Shown: positions 46,901-57,671 of the stretch, piece after piece
Layout: each line of letters begins with the position of its first letter
How positions within the stretch are numbered: position 1 is the stretch's first letter
Assembly (NCBI GenBank): GCA_030737835.1
Contig: CM060855.1
Span: forward strand, 430,791 to 494,790
Origin: Acorus gramineus
Taxonomy: Eukaryota; Streptophyta; Magnoliopsida; Acorales; Acoraceae
DNA length: 64,000 bases
Direction: 5' to 3'
Translations under genes and position numbers: made by a program
Notes under the pieces: model-generated
Told to the model about the DNA's origin: nothing
Databases searched by the model: none
The model's input: only the letters and a program-made list of their open reading frames with translations

Positions 46901-49561
46901 ATGTCAACCTCGAAGCCAACAAACAAGAGACGAGGAAGGGTTTCCGAGATCGTCATACCAGAGAAGAAGAAGAACAAGAGAGGAGATGACGATGTCGATT
47001 CTGATCTCCCATGGTACACCTTCCTTCATTTCTCGATCGTTCTTTTTTTCTTTTGAATCTTTATCTGAAACTGATCGTTGAAAATTTGCAGTGAAGTGAA
47101 GGACATCATTGCAGCCCTGCAGCAGATCAGGGAGAAAGCACAGAAGGACGGGCAGAGGAAGTGCGAGGAGACGATCGGAAGGTGAGACTTCTTTCAGATC
47201 TGAAGATTTTTTTAGATTTATTAGTTGCAGAGTGTCGGCGTTTCTGTTTATGCAGTTGATCTTGTTCTTTATCTGCATCCGTTCATGGCATCATGACTTT
47301 TCATTAATTTATCACTGAATTTATGTTGGAAGACAATGTTTTATGTAACTGTTCATTTGCATGCTTTCTATTCATCTCTACTTGATGTTCTTCACTGTGT
47401 TTCACAGTACATTCATGTTTCTTTTTTCATATTCTAGTAGCTTAGAAGCTCTTCAAATATAAAATCGGTAGCTGATTTGTTTAAACGACAGCGTCGCATC
47501 TGAAGCTAAATCAATGCTAGATGATGCCAAGTCAAAAATCGAGAAGGAAAGGCAAGACTAATTGAATGACTAAACTTCATTATTTATCGAACCTTTTGTT
47601 TGAAATAGATTGTACAGATATATTCACATGAATGCCATTTGAGTCTTTTTCGGTATTGTTTTTGACAGGCAAAATCTGTTGAAGACTCTTTCAAAGAGCT
47701 CTAAAGAGGTATATTTTGAAAAATTGGCACACACACACAATAGATTATATAGGTTTTGGGCCTATGCTGTTGTTCAATTTGTTGATCAATTACATCAAAC
47801 TGCAGTTTGAATCTTCTCTGAAGAATGAATCTGTCAAGTATCAGATTGCATATGAGAAATTTTCCAAGGAAAAAGCAGCACATTTGCAGACTATTAAAGG
47901 TGATCAAATAACCATTATGCATTGATAACAGAATATTCATTGTGAGATACTGTTATATATTGCTATCTGATCAGTCATGAGGAATGCCTTTGTCCAAGTT
48001 TCTGTTTCATATTCATTGATGTCTTGTGCTTATTAGTTAACATGTCTGGATAATATTGCCAAATGCACCATTATTACAGTGTCTATTGGATATACACCAG
48101 ATTCAATAATGTGTTACTAATTTTTACTTATCGTATACTTTTATTAACCATAATTTCTTTTGTGGATCTCTGCATATGAGGTTGAAGCTTTTTAATCTTA
48201 TCAAATCTTTGGCCTTCTGTTAACATTTTTGTTTAAATTGTAAACAGACATATTCTCTAAATACGAAGATGAGAAGGAGAAGCTGTTCATCCGTTTTGAG
48301 CAGCAGAGTAGGAATCCATCTCCTCTCCCCTTTTGTGCTTTTGCAATGAAAAGAAGGGAAAACTAAATAATCCTTTCTGAATTTCAGGAAAGAAAGAGAA
48401 AGCAACTCTGGCTGAACTGGAGAAGGCGTGTGCTGACAAGATAGCTGCAGCAGCTGACTCTCTCAAAAGAAAAAAGCAGGTGTGTCTCTGCTATAACTTG
48501 TACTTAGCTATATGTGCATTCTTTCAATTTTCTGTCTGTTAGTTTGGCTCTGATTTAACTTTATTCCTTTGCTTTTCTGCATATGTTCTTCATCTTTCAC
48601 ATAAGTTAAATATTTGGGCAATTCTTCCTACGTTCTTCAGCAATGGCTCACACATAAGTTACTAATGAAATCATGACAAACAAACCACAGGAATCAATAC
48701 AGATTCCACTGAAGAGCAACTTCATTATGGACTTCCCATGGATCTCAATCGAAGCATGAAACATTTGAAAATTGGGGATGGGTTAATCACCACCAAATGC
48801 ATCAATCTTAATCTGAAGGAAAGATATGGTCTCCAGTTGTATTAACTGGAAAAGCAGCTAATCACCAAATGCATCAATCTGTTGATTGTACTCATCTGAA
48901 GGATCAGGCATTTGTTGTGCTTATCGAAAGAATTCCCCAGCAAATATAGGTATTTATCCAAAAAAAAAAAAAAATGTATATATTTACCTTTTTTTTGTAT
49001 GTAAGGATGCATCGAGCCCCTATTTTAAGAATTTGCTTGCAGCCTGCCTTGCTGCCCTATATTCAGGAGGATAAAGGCTGTAAGATTCTTTGTGCATTCT
49101 TAGAGTGAATGGGTATAGAAATTAATCTAAGGTTATGGAAAACATGGTGATGTTGATAGAAAGGAAAGATATGATGGTTAAACTAGTATGTAATCATTTT
49201 AACATGAATTTTAAATGATATTGAGAGATTCTGATAAAATGCAGCTCTCTGCATATGTGCTTCTGCATTGGCTCCCACATAAATAATTATGCATACAGCA
49301 TTGGCATGATTCACGACTAGTGCTGTTGGGAACACAAACTCATTAAATAGCTTTTATTTTGCTGATGAATATATGGGTTTTGATTTGAAGTTATCTTTGT
49401 TTATTTTTTTGTGCTATCAAGCTTCCATCACATGAAAATGTTCTTATGCTATTTATCTTTGTAATGGGCTTCAGGATGACAAATCATTCAGCTTGCTGCG
49501 TAAATCTCTAGGCTCATTTCTGGACAATGCCTCTGACGATGATTTCATGCCCGATGAATGA
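46901..49561 (+). CDS. Conserved-looking coiled-coil protein, 211 residues, function unknown
   Basis: Eight phase-compatible exons: 46901-47013, 47092-47181, 47492-47551, 47669-47708, 47806-47899, 48248-48307, 48388-48479 and 49475-49561. The start codon follows a CT-rich leader and AAATTAGGGTTTC. The protein opens with a basic, probably nuclear, stretch (TNKRRGRV, EKKKNKRG). It continues as a long charged helix, likely coiled coil (EVKDIIAALQQIREKAQKDG to LAELEKACADKIAAAADSL), and ends LRKSLGSFLDNASDDDFMPD. All introns are GT-AG except the third, which uses a GC donor (GAAAG|GCAAGA at 47551/47552). I do not recognise the family with certainty; a chromosome-associated role would suit the composition but is a guess. 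A truncated duplicate of exon 1 lies at 21955-22180. Confidence 0.85.
47552..47668 (+). other. GC-AG intron of the coiled-coil gene
   Basis: The donor reads AG|GCAAGA and the acceptor TTTGACAG. No GT nearby restores the frame, and the flanking exons join in phase (ERQNLLKTLSK). GC donors are a known minor class in plants with a strong AG|GCAAG consensus, which this matches. Confidence 0.75.
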
Positions 49562-51135
49562 GGCTCAAAACTTACAATACTTCTCCAGACTTCAAGACAT
49601 CACTGACACTCTCATGAAAAGCCTTCTCCAACTTGGAGAAATTCAAAATATTTTCAGTAAGTAGGAAAACTGAGCATTCATTTTTTCCCCTGCTATCTGA
49701 TTCAGTTTCTAAATAATATTACATTAGGATTTATATTTCCCATTTCTTTTCATAGATGTTCAATATAAACCCAGCTCCATTCCATTGACCGGACGACTTA
49801 TCCAACAATGTTGCATCTCCTTTTCATATTTTATACTATGACTTTCACAAACACCAGCTCTATTAAGAGTTTTTAAAGCTGTACATTGTCTCTGCACAAC
49901 TGTTACCAGACAGGATATGAACACACGAGAAATTTTTTTTAAGAAAACAGAGCACTCACTGAAGGAAAAAGGCATGTAAAGACAGAACAAAAAATACAGT
50001 ATGAGAAATCAAAATTCCATTAAGATGGAGAAATAGTTTAGGAGGTTTCAGATAATGTTTTCTCAAGCGTATAATCTTATCTAGCAGTCACAAGACTCAA
50101 CTTACAAAACAAAGCACTCACTAAAAAAAAAATCACCTGCTTGTACAATGCACACACATTTACAAAATAGAATAATTTCATTAAATAACATGGTCATGGG
50201 ATTAGGCAACTTTGGCTTTGTTTGAATCAGGGTTGAGCTTTTCCCCAATTGGTTTTCTTGGTAGGTTATTGGGTCCAATATCTTCCTTCCAATTTACTTT
50301 CTACTACTATTACTACTACTACTACTACTATAAGAATCTGTAGGATTTGAAATTTGACCTGTTTTAATTGGTCAGGTCAGTTAAGACAGCCTAACTTAGA
50401 AAAGTCCATTCCACCCAGAACATTCAGCATCAGCTAGTCCTAAGCCTGTGATGACATAGGTCAAAGTTTTCTAGTGCATTAATATATTGCCTGTATCCAG
50501 TTTTTTTTTTTCATTAAAGTTTTCAGTTCAAGTCCAACGGTTTATCCAACAAATGAAAAAAGAGGAGGAATAGTTTTATTGGAAAATGATATGCTTGTGT
50601 AGCCTCATTTGTGATATACACCATTTTTCTTTTTTAAAAAAAATTATACTCATTGAAATACATATTAAAAAAGAAATGAAGTATATATTAAGATACAATA
50701 GTGGTTTTTTTTTTTTTGAAAAAAATTAAATTTTTTTTATTCCATACATTATGATAGAACCTCCAGTCTGCAAAATGGGTTGGAAAACGTATTGAGTGTA
50801 TTGAAAACACATAGTGAGTTTTTTTAGTATACTGTGTTCTCTATTGGGGTTAATCAAATAAAATATTCATTATCTGTCAACGGAAATTTTATTTAGATGG
50901 TTATTTAGATTTACTAGGTGTTTTTAAGGGGTTCTATGTATTTTAAGAAAAGGCAGGGGGTTATATGGATTTTAATTAGATTTTAGGGAGTTTTATGGAT
51001 TTTTCTCTTTAATTTTTTATATACTGTACTATAGGAATATATATTGCACTGGGATAGTATGTGTAACAGGGTCCATGTTGAATATTGTTAGAAAAATGTT
51101 AGACTTCGCCCCGAAGGTCCAAATGTCAATTTGCA
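49562..51135. other. 3' flank and gene-free spacer
   Basis: Includes an ACT trinucleotide run at about 50300-50331 and a MITE-like end motif (CCATACATTATGATAGAAC) near 50741-50760. No gene is seen. Confidence 0.45.
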
Positions 51136-51139
51136 CCTT

Positions 51140-51650
51140 TTTTTTAAGAGTTAAAGACATCTACGTCCCTGTAAATACGAGTAATCTCATATGAATCTCT
51201 ATCAAAATTGAGACAGATGTATAAGTCTTTGTAAACTACACAAAAACTCATATGCATCTCTATCGTCAACAGAGGTTAACAATGATTCAACATATCTTAG
51301 TTAACTCTAATCCATAACATAAAACAATTAAATTATCTCTAATTTTTCAATCCCTCTCAACAATTTCAAGGTAGAAGGTGAAGAAGTTTAAAATTTCTGT
51401 AAAAGTAATATGTTATTTTAAGTGGATTAATTTGTATTTTTTGTTTATAAGAATTGTAATATTTATACAAGTACATGGTGATGAAATATTCTGAAAATAT
51501 TCTATTAAATTTAGATAAAAATTTTACCCAGTGATGAAAATTGGGGGTTTTTAAGTTTTTAGGGACTTGTATGTGTGCCTCAACTTTGACAAAAACTTAT
51601 ATGTAATTATTCATGTTTGGAGGGATGTAACCCTCTTTTAAAAAAAAGAT
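51140..51650. mobile_element. MITE with about 95-bp inverted arms
   Basis: The left arm (about 51143-51240: AGAGTTAAAGACATCTACGT, CTCATATGAATCTC, AAAATTGAGACAG) pairs imperfectly with the inverse of the right arm (about 51555-51648: TTACATCCCTCC, ACATATAAGTTTTTGTC, AAAGTTGAGGCAC). The centre is AT-rich and non-coding. Target duplication not resolved. Confidence 0.65.
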
Positions 51651-52012
51651 TAATATATCCTATATATATTTTTTTATAAAAGCACGAATTACATATTTTA
51701 GTGAATTGTTTGAACACGTTTATAAAATGTGTAAAAATTTTATAACAAGATATATATTGCGTTACAGTAAATGTAAGTAACTAATAAAATAAATGAAAAT
51801 ATAAAATGGATTGAGCGTAAAAGGCGGCATGTGAATGGAATAAGTCTGTAATTCCCAAACTTCGCATAATTGTATTCCATCCTGGCATCAGACTGATTTT
51901 TGGCCTAGAGGAATCGATGCATAATTAATTGCCCAATTCTCTAGTATAGATATTTAGGGGTTCACACTAAATTAAATAAGTGCATTGGCAGAGCTTGACC
52001 CACTGATTTAAT

Positions 52013-52930
52013 GGCACGTCTATTCCCACCAAGCGTTTTTCTTACCCCACCAATCAAAAAAAAAAAAAAAAAAAAACGGTGTTTGGCTGTTCCCACCAAT
52101 CCAGATCGACCGAACTTGGTCGCCATTTCAGGTTTTGGGCGACCGGACTTGGTCGCCATTTCAGGTTTTGGGCGACCGGACTTGGTCGCCATTTCAGGTT
52201 TTGGGCGACAGTAATTGGTCGCAATTTCAGGCTTTGGGCGACTGTAATTGGTCGAACAGGGTTCAGAACTATATTTACCTATTTTTTGTAAACAAATAAA
52301 TTTTTGGGTTTATCCATCATATTCTACATTTATTCTTTTATCCAAACAACAGCTAAGGGGCCGAAAAAAATGTAAGTAGGTATACTTTCAATTAATTCAA
52401 ATTTTTATAGAAAAATATCTTATTAGACAAATATATATCATTTTTAAGCTTCGTTTGAATTCGTAGTTAAGAGGATTCTTCGTTTGAAAAAAAAAAGAAA
52501 AAAACTATCAGTTGATCCAAACACATTGTATATTTGACTTTTGAAAATTAGTCCGTCACTTATGTAAAAAAAATTGTTCTTATATTCTACATTTAAGAAT
52601 AATAATTGATTCTCCTTACATTACAACTCAGACTTGGAGTGGTATGAAGGATTCAAGGAAGATATACGTCATGGGATTATGTTTCCAAGAAAAAAAATTA
52701 TAAACTTTATTACAAATCCTGTTCGACCAAGTTCGGTCGCCCGAAACCTGAAATGACGACCAAGTCCGGTCGCCCAAAATCTGAAATGGCGACCAAGTCC
52801 GGTCGTCAAAAACCTGAAGTGGCGACCAAATCTGGTCGACCTGGCCGGATCGGTGGGAAAAGATAAAACATCGATTTTTTTTTTCCGATTGGTGGGGTAA
52901 GAAAAAGGCTTGGTGGGGATAGCCGTGCCC
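52013..52930. mobile_element. Mutator-like element with long repeat-filled inverted arms
   Basis: A 918-bp element flanked by a perfect 10-bp direct repeat CTGATTTAAT (52003-52012 and 52931-52940). The ends are GGCACGTCTATTCCCACC and, inverted, GGGCACGGCTATCCCCACC. The arms reach about 250 bp on the left and 220 bp on the right. Each arm contains several tandem copies of a unit of roughly 32 bp with the palindrome CGACCGGACTTGGTCG followed by CCATTTCAGGTTTTGGG. The centre is AT-rich and has no coding capacity. Confidence 0.85.
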
Positions 52931-52994
52931 CTGATTTAATGGCAATGACCCTCCCTACAGATTTTTTTATTTTATTTTTTTTGGGAGGGGGAAT

Positions 52995-53570
52995 GAAAGG
53001 CCCTTAAGTAAACCGGTCAATTATTCAAAAAAATATCCGTATCTAATCTAAATTCGTATCTAAAAATGTAGAAAATATCCGATATCTAAAAATCCGTATC
53101 CGTATTCGAACCAAATAATCCGTATCTGAAAATTTTTGGATCAGATCGGATATAGCCTATATTCGATCCGAACAATATCCGTATTCGAACTGTTATTTTA
53201 TTTATATATGTTAAAATTAGTTTCAATCCTTAAATAAAAATCCAACGGCTCATGATCTATGGTAAAATACAAATCTATTTAACCATGTTAGATACTTGTT
53301 TAACTATATTAGGATTTGTGTTTTTATGTATTTGATGGATACTTATTTAATCATGTTAGGACTTAAGATTTTATAAATTCTTTATATTTTAATCTGATTC
53401 GGATATTTTGGATATTATTTGAATCCGTATCAGGATTTTCGGATCGGATACGGATATGTGTTTTGGAATATAATATCCGTCAGATATCAGATACGGATAT
53501 TTTTTCGGATATCCAATTCGGATACGGATATGGGTCTATCCGATCTGTATCCGTCCGATTGACAGGCCTT
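52995..53570. mobile_element. Inverted-repeat element with ATCCGTATCC motifs
   Basis: The left part (53030-53200) carries many ATCCGTATC/ATCCGATAT motifs and the right part (53395-53560) their inverse GGATACGGATAT. The right end, inverted, begins AAGGCCTGTCAATCGGACGG. A related tandem piece lies at 13395-13440. It is non-coding, probably a MITE-like derivative. Exact ends are uncertain. Confidence 0.6.
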
Positions 53571-53589
53571 AGCTAGGGCTCTGCTATAC

Positions 53590-54010
53590 ATGTATGTATA
53601 CTATCATCTGTTAAATTCTCAGACACGCCGTGTTCTTGCGTCAGTCTCGCATACATCACAAAGAGCCTGCTCCCTATTAACTTTACAAAATGTAATCTAT
53701 CTGTTGCAGAATCACACTCCCGGATTGCTGCAAAGCAGTTGGTCCTTCCATGGTTCTCGGCCCGCAAAAGTTTAATTAGAACTTCAGAGTCTGAACAAAC
53801 TATCAGTCTTTGGAGCCCCCTTCTTTATGGGAAACTGAACAAACTATAAGTCTTTGGAGCCTTGTAGCCTCCGCTTCTATCGAAGTACTCCATGGCCACC
53901 CTGCATAGCCTGCTCCAATCACTTTCAACCTGATTGTATTAGCTTCTCCTAAAGTCACTACAAAAGCTGATCTTGGTTGGTTAAGGGATGAACACTCCCA
54001 TCGGTTATTA
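53590..54010 (-). pseudogene. LINE RNase-H-like remnant
   Basis: The minus strand reads, in broken frames, GAGYAGWPWSTSIEAEATRL and then RLIVCSDSEVLIKLLR, the pattern of the RVT_3 RNase-H domain at the end of plant non-LTR retrotransposon proteins (an acidic residue after the AEA helix and the ESD-like strand). A tandem duplication of about 50 bp (two GGCTCCAAAGACT units, about 53790-53860) interrupts it. Confidence 0.5.
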
Positions 54011-54039
54011 TGTGTACATAATTATATGGAAAATGATAC

Positions 54040-54290
54040 ACTCAGTCATATTCACTAGACCTCACATGTTTTCAATGTTTAAAAAATAGTAAACATCAGC
54101 TCATGAGGTATATGCTTTAATAAAAAGCGCATATCGTTCCATTTCGAGTTGAATGAATCAATTTTTAGTAAGTGTAAGAAAAAATTTAGTGAGGTACATA
54201 CATCATCTAACGAGGTATATGTTTCACTGAATCTGTAATGATGTATATAGGACTGAGAATAAAACTGAGTGTACCAACACTCTATATATA
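54040..54290. mobile_element. MITE-like sequence
   Basis: It starts AAAATGATACACTCAGTC and ends AAACTGAGTGTACCAACAC, a short inverted terminal match (ACTCAGT/ACTGAGT). Inside, ATGAGGTATATGC-like motifs recur in both halves. Relatives appear near 20945-21190. Non-coding. Confidence 0.5.
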
Positions 54291-54299
54291 CTCTACAGA

Positions 54300-55052
54300 T
54301 GTAAGAATATTCTACTCTATGAACAGCTGGGACTTGGGTAACTCATAACTGACTGCCTGATAGTGGAATACCCAAATACATCCAATCAGAAGTAGTGTTT
54401 TGAAACCCAATCCGACCCACCCGATCGAGCTGGTTAAACCTTCACCCATTTTAAATTCTAGTTCAGTTTATCTTCAACATCTGATTGTATAAAAAAACCG
54501 ATAAAATTTAATCAACTCACCGGTTGAATCGACGGTTTTTGAGAACTGACTACGGGTTAATTAAATCAACTGGTTCTCTATTCATAGAAAATTTAATTAA
54601 TTGTTTGTTAAAATATGAAATCTATTAAACAAATTATATTTATATAATAAAATCATGTTATGATGTTTAAATAAAAACTAAAAAAAATGAAAATTAAGAT
54701 TTGACAATTATATAAAAAGATTTTTTTAAATATTTTAGATTTTATAAATTTATTTTTTTAGTAATAATAATTAATATTTTTATTATTATATGATGATAAT
54801 GTCACGGTTCAAATCTGATTGACTTCATAGTTGAATCAATGACATTTAACCCGTTCATTTTTTCAGTTCAACGAATAGTTGGATTTTCAAAACATTGATA
54901 AGAAGCAGCATGACACATTTTGAGATAACCATGGTTAGTCCTGGTAACTATGGTTGATTCAAGGTTAGGAACGACGTGTAGGAGTACAGTTGATTTAAAT
55001 TTTTCAATGATATTTTTGCACTTGAGATTTTTGGATGGGGTATTTTGAGAAA
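54300..55052. other. Gene-free spacer
   Basis: AT-rich. It contains a diverged repeat-like stretch around 54410-54900 with AACCCGTTCATTTTTTCAGTTC at one end and GGTTGAATCGACGG inside, possibly an old MITE. No gene is visible. Confidence 0.4.
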
Positions 55053-56550
55053 CAATAATGATTTTTAAGCCCCAATTGGTAAACCCCATCTCAAGCCCCA
55101 TGAGGTGGCAAGATTGAATTACCCACTTTACCCTTCCTATCTAAATGGAGAAGTTTTTTCATAACCGATTCCTTAAATCTCGAGGTGGTTATGATTAGGA
55201 TATTATCTCTCTTTTTAAAGTAATCAATTCAATTGAATACCAAGAAAATAAGATTTACATTTTTTTATTCAGATTGATATGTGAAAAAAATATCGAATTC
55301 AGTTTTGGTGGGGATTGGAGAAGAAGATTATAATTACTCTAGTAATTTTTTTTTATTTGCGATCTGATTGTGGTGCAAACAATGACGATCCATTCAGGTT
55401 AAGCTTTTCAATCTGAATAAAACATATTGTTCTGATTTTACATTCATCTTTGAATTATCAATACATTTTTGAGATCGAATTTAATTTAAATTCAGATACA
55501 TTGCCACTGTATCTGAATTTTTAGCCTTGCATAATATTATTCAGTACGATTTTTGAGATCTGAATAAGTACGATTTGTATAATCGTTTTTGTTGTTGTGT
55601 ATGTGTATAAGTATGCATATTGAGTCGTTCAGTATATTTTTAACCTTGCATGATCATTATTTAACTCATTCGGATTCAAGATACATTGTTATCTAATGTA
55701 AAGTTGTTAATTCAGATTCCAGATACATGTGTATCTTAATTATTTATCCACCCAATTTGTTGTTTGTTATTTTTCTTTTAGTGGATTTGATTAATGTGTA
55801 TTTGAATAATATTTAATTATTTTTTGACACATATATTTAAATACTTTTATTAATCATCTATACAATGTCTCATTAGCATATAAACCATAATTGTTTCATT
55901 TTTAAACTCATTCAGATTTCAGATACACTTGTATCTAATGTAAAGTTGTTATTTCAGATTTCAGATACACGTGTATCTGAATTATTTACCCAGCTATTTT
56001 TCTTTTTAATGGATTTGATTAATGTGTATCTGAATAATATTTAATTGTTTTGTCATGTATATTTAAATATTTTTATTAATCATCTAAGCAATGCTTCATT
56101 AACAGGTAGAATATAATTGTTTCATATGAATATACTGTATCTGAAAGTCTAATATATTCATTTGTAACTGTATCTGAAAAAAATAGAGGTAGAAGTCGGA
56201 GGAGATGAAGGTCAGAGGAGTACTCGAAAGGTAGTTGATCCACCTCTCATATGATAGAGGGTGACGAGAGCAATCCAAAAGTAGTGATGCCGATCACCAG
56301 AGATGAGAAGGCCTGCCGGAATGAATTTTTGAAGTAGTGGATGCTTTATGAGGGTAAAAAAGAAATTTTTTCAAAGGAGTTCAATCCCAATTAATGAGGG
56401 ATTATTTTTTATAATGAAAAATTCAAATATAAAGGAATGATAGTATTGTCTCTGCCTTTAAAAAAAGTCAAACATGGAACCAATAAATTAATGACACCTA
56501 TTGAAACTTCTCAATGGGGCTCAAATTTTGGAGTCCATGTAGCAAGACCC
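55053..56550. mobile_element. Non-autonomous Mutator-like element, copy 3
   Basis: The left end begins CAATAATGATTTTTAAGCCC, nearly the same as copy 1, with CCCCATGAGGTGG nearby. The right end, inverted, carries CTTGCTACATGGACTCC and TTTGAGCCCCATTGAG. No target duplication could be found, so the right boundary is approximate. The interior holds a tandem duplication with CACGTG-type palindromes (55663-56140) and no clear gene. Confidence 0.6.
55663..56140. repeat. Two tandem units of about 242 bp with GATACACGTGTATC palindromes
   Basis: Units begin with AACTCATTC at 55663 and 55905 and share TCTAATGTAAAGTTGTT, TGGATTTGATTAATGTGTAT and ATTAATCATCTA. Each unit contains palindromes of the form AGATACA-n-TGTATCT, for example 55719-55734 and 55962-55977. 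Confidence 0.8.
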
Positions 56551-56956
56551 TTTCTTAAGAGGGTCATCAAACATAATACAACATGGGTATAATATGAGAT
56601 GAGCTATACATCCTTTATTCGATGGGTTGGGGTTAAAGTATTTTACATTCGAAATAAAACATTGTTTATGTAGATACATGAAATAGATACATTCGAAATA
56701 GATACATGAAAATGAATTGCCACCCTTTGATTGGTTGCTTTAGTTCATGTAGTTGTAAAATGCATTGTATGATATTCTATTTAACATAAACAAACACAAA
56801 AACATTGTTACACACAGGCTTCGTACGTTTGTGTTTTGGATATTGGTTATGTTTAGGGAGGGGGGTTATCTGGATTTAGGGAAAATGCAGGGGGTTATCT
56901 GGATTTTCATGTTTGTGGGTTCAAATATTTATATAAAAGCACTGCTTCAATAGCAT

Positions 56957-57600
56957 ACATGAGAATTATGTTTATTGGTAACCTTTTATACATAACACTA
57001 CCTAAACTACACAGCATTGGAGAAATGACATTGTCTTTTGCTTCCAGGTGATTCAGATCATCCAGTTCTTCTGCTGACTGACCCATAAAAAGAAAAGGCC
57101 TCCACAAAGTCACTATATTCAACAAATCAATGAAATCTCTCCAAACTGTTTGATCATATTTAAGAAATGAAGTATCACAAAGTTAAAATGTTACATATAA
57201 ACACAAAAATCACAATTGAAAGATATTATGATATCTCATCAATAATTATTCAGAAAAACAACATGCTGAGTGACAATGAAATTTAAAAAAAAAGCATAAC
57301 AGATAATAATTAGACTAGAAACTAATTCTCCAATTCTTTGATGACCTTGAATAATTTTCTCTAAAAGAAATAATAGCAAATATGCATATCAAAGCATTTA
57401 TTTCAGTAGTATAAAATGAGAATTATATCTGTCGAAACAACTTTGCCTTTTTATATATAACAGATTGGAGAAATGAAATGATCTTCTACTTACAGTTTAT
57501 TCAAATCATCCAGCTCTTTGATCTGACAATGCCGGCAGCAACAAAGCCTTCAGACTTCACCGCATCCAACAGATCAATGAAAGCCTTCCAAACTGTTTTT
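56957..57600 (-). repeat. Diverged tandem duplication downstream of the magnesium-transporter gene
   Basis: Blocks 56957-57145 and 57413-57600 match in the same order: TTGGAGAAATGA, then TTCA(G/A)ATCATCCAG(T/C)TCTT, then TCAATGAAA and CTCCAAACTGTTT-like. On the minus strand both read TVW-(R/K)-x-FIDLL followed by an ELDDLN-like segment. This looks like a duplicated small exon or 3' UTR piece; no family is recognised. Confidence 0.55.
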
Positions 57601-57671
57601 AGACATAATAGTCTTCTCTTTGAATCTGACAGAGAATGTGAAATAATATAGTGTATATGATCGAAATCATA

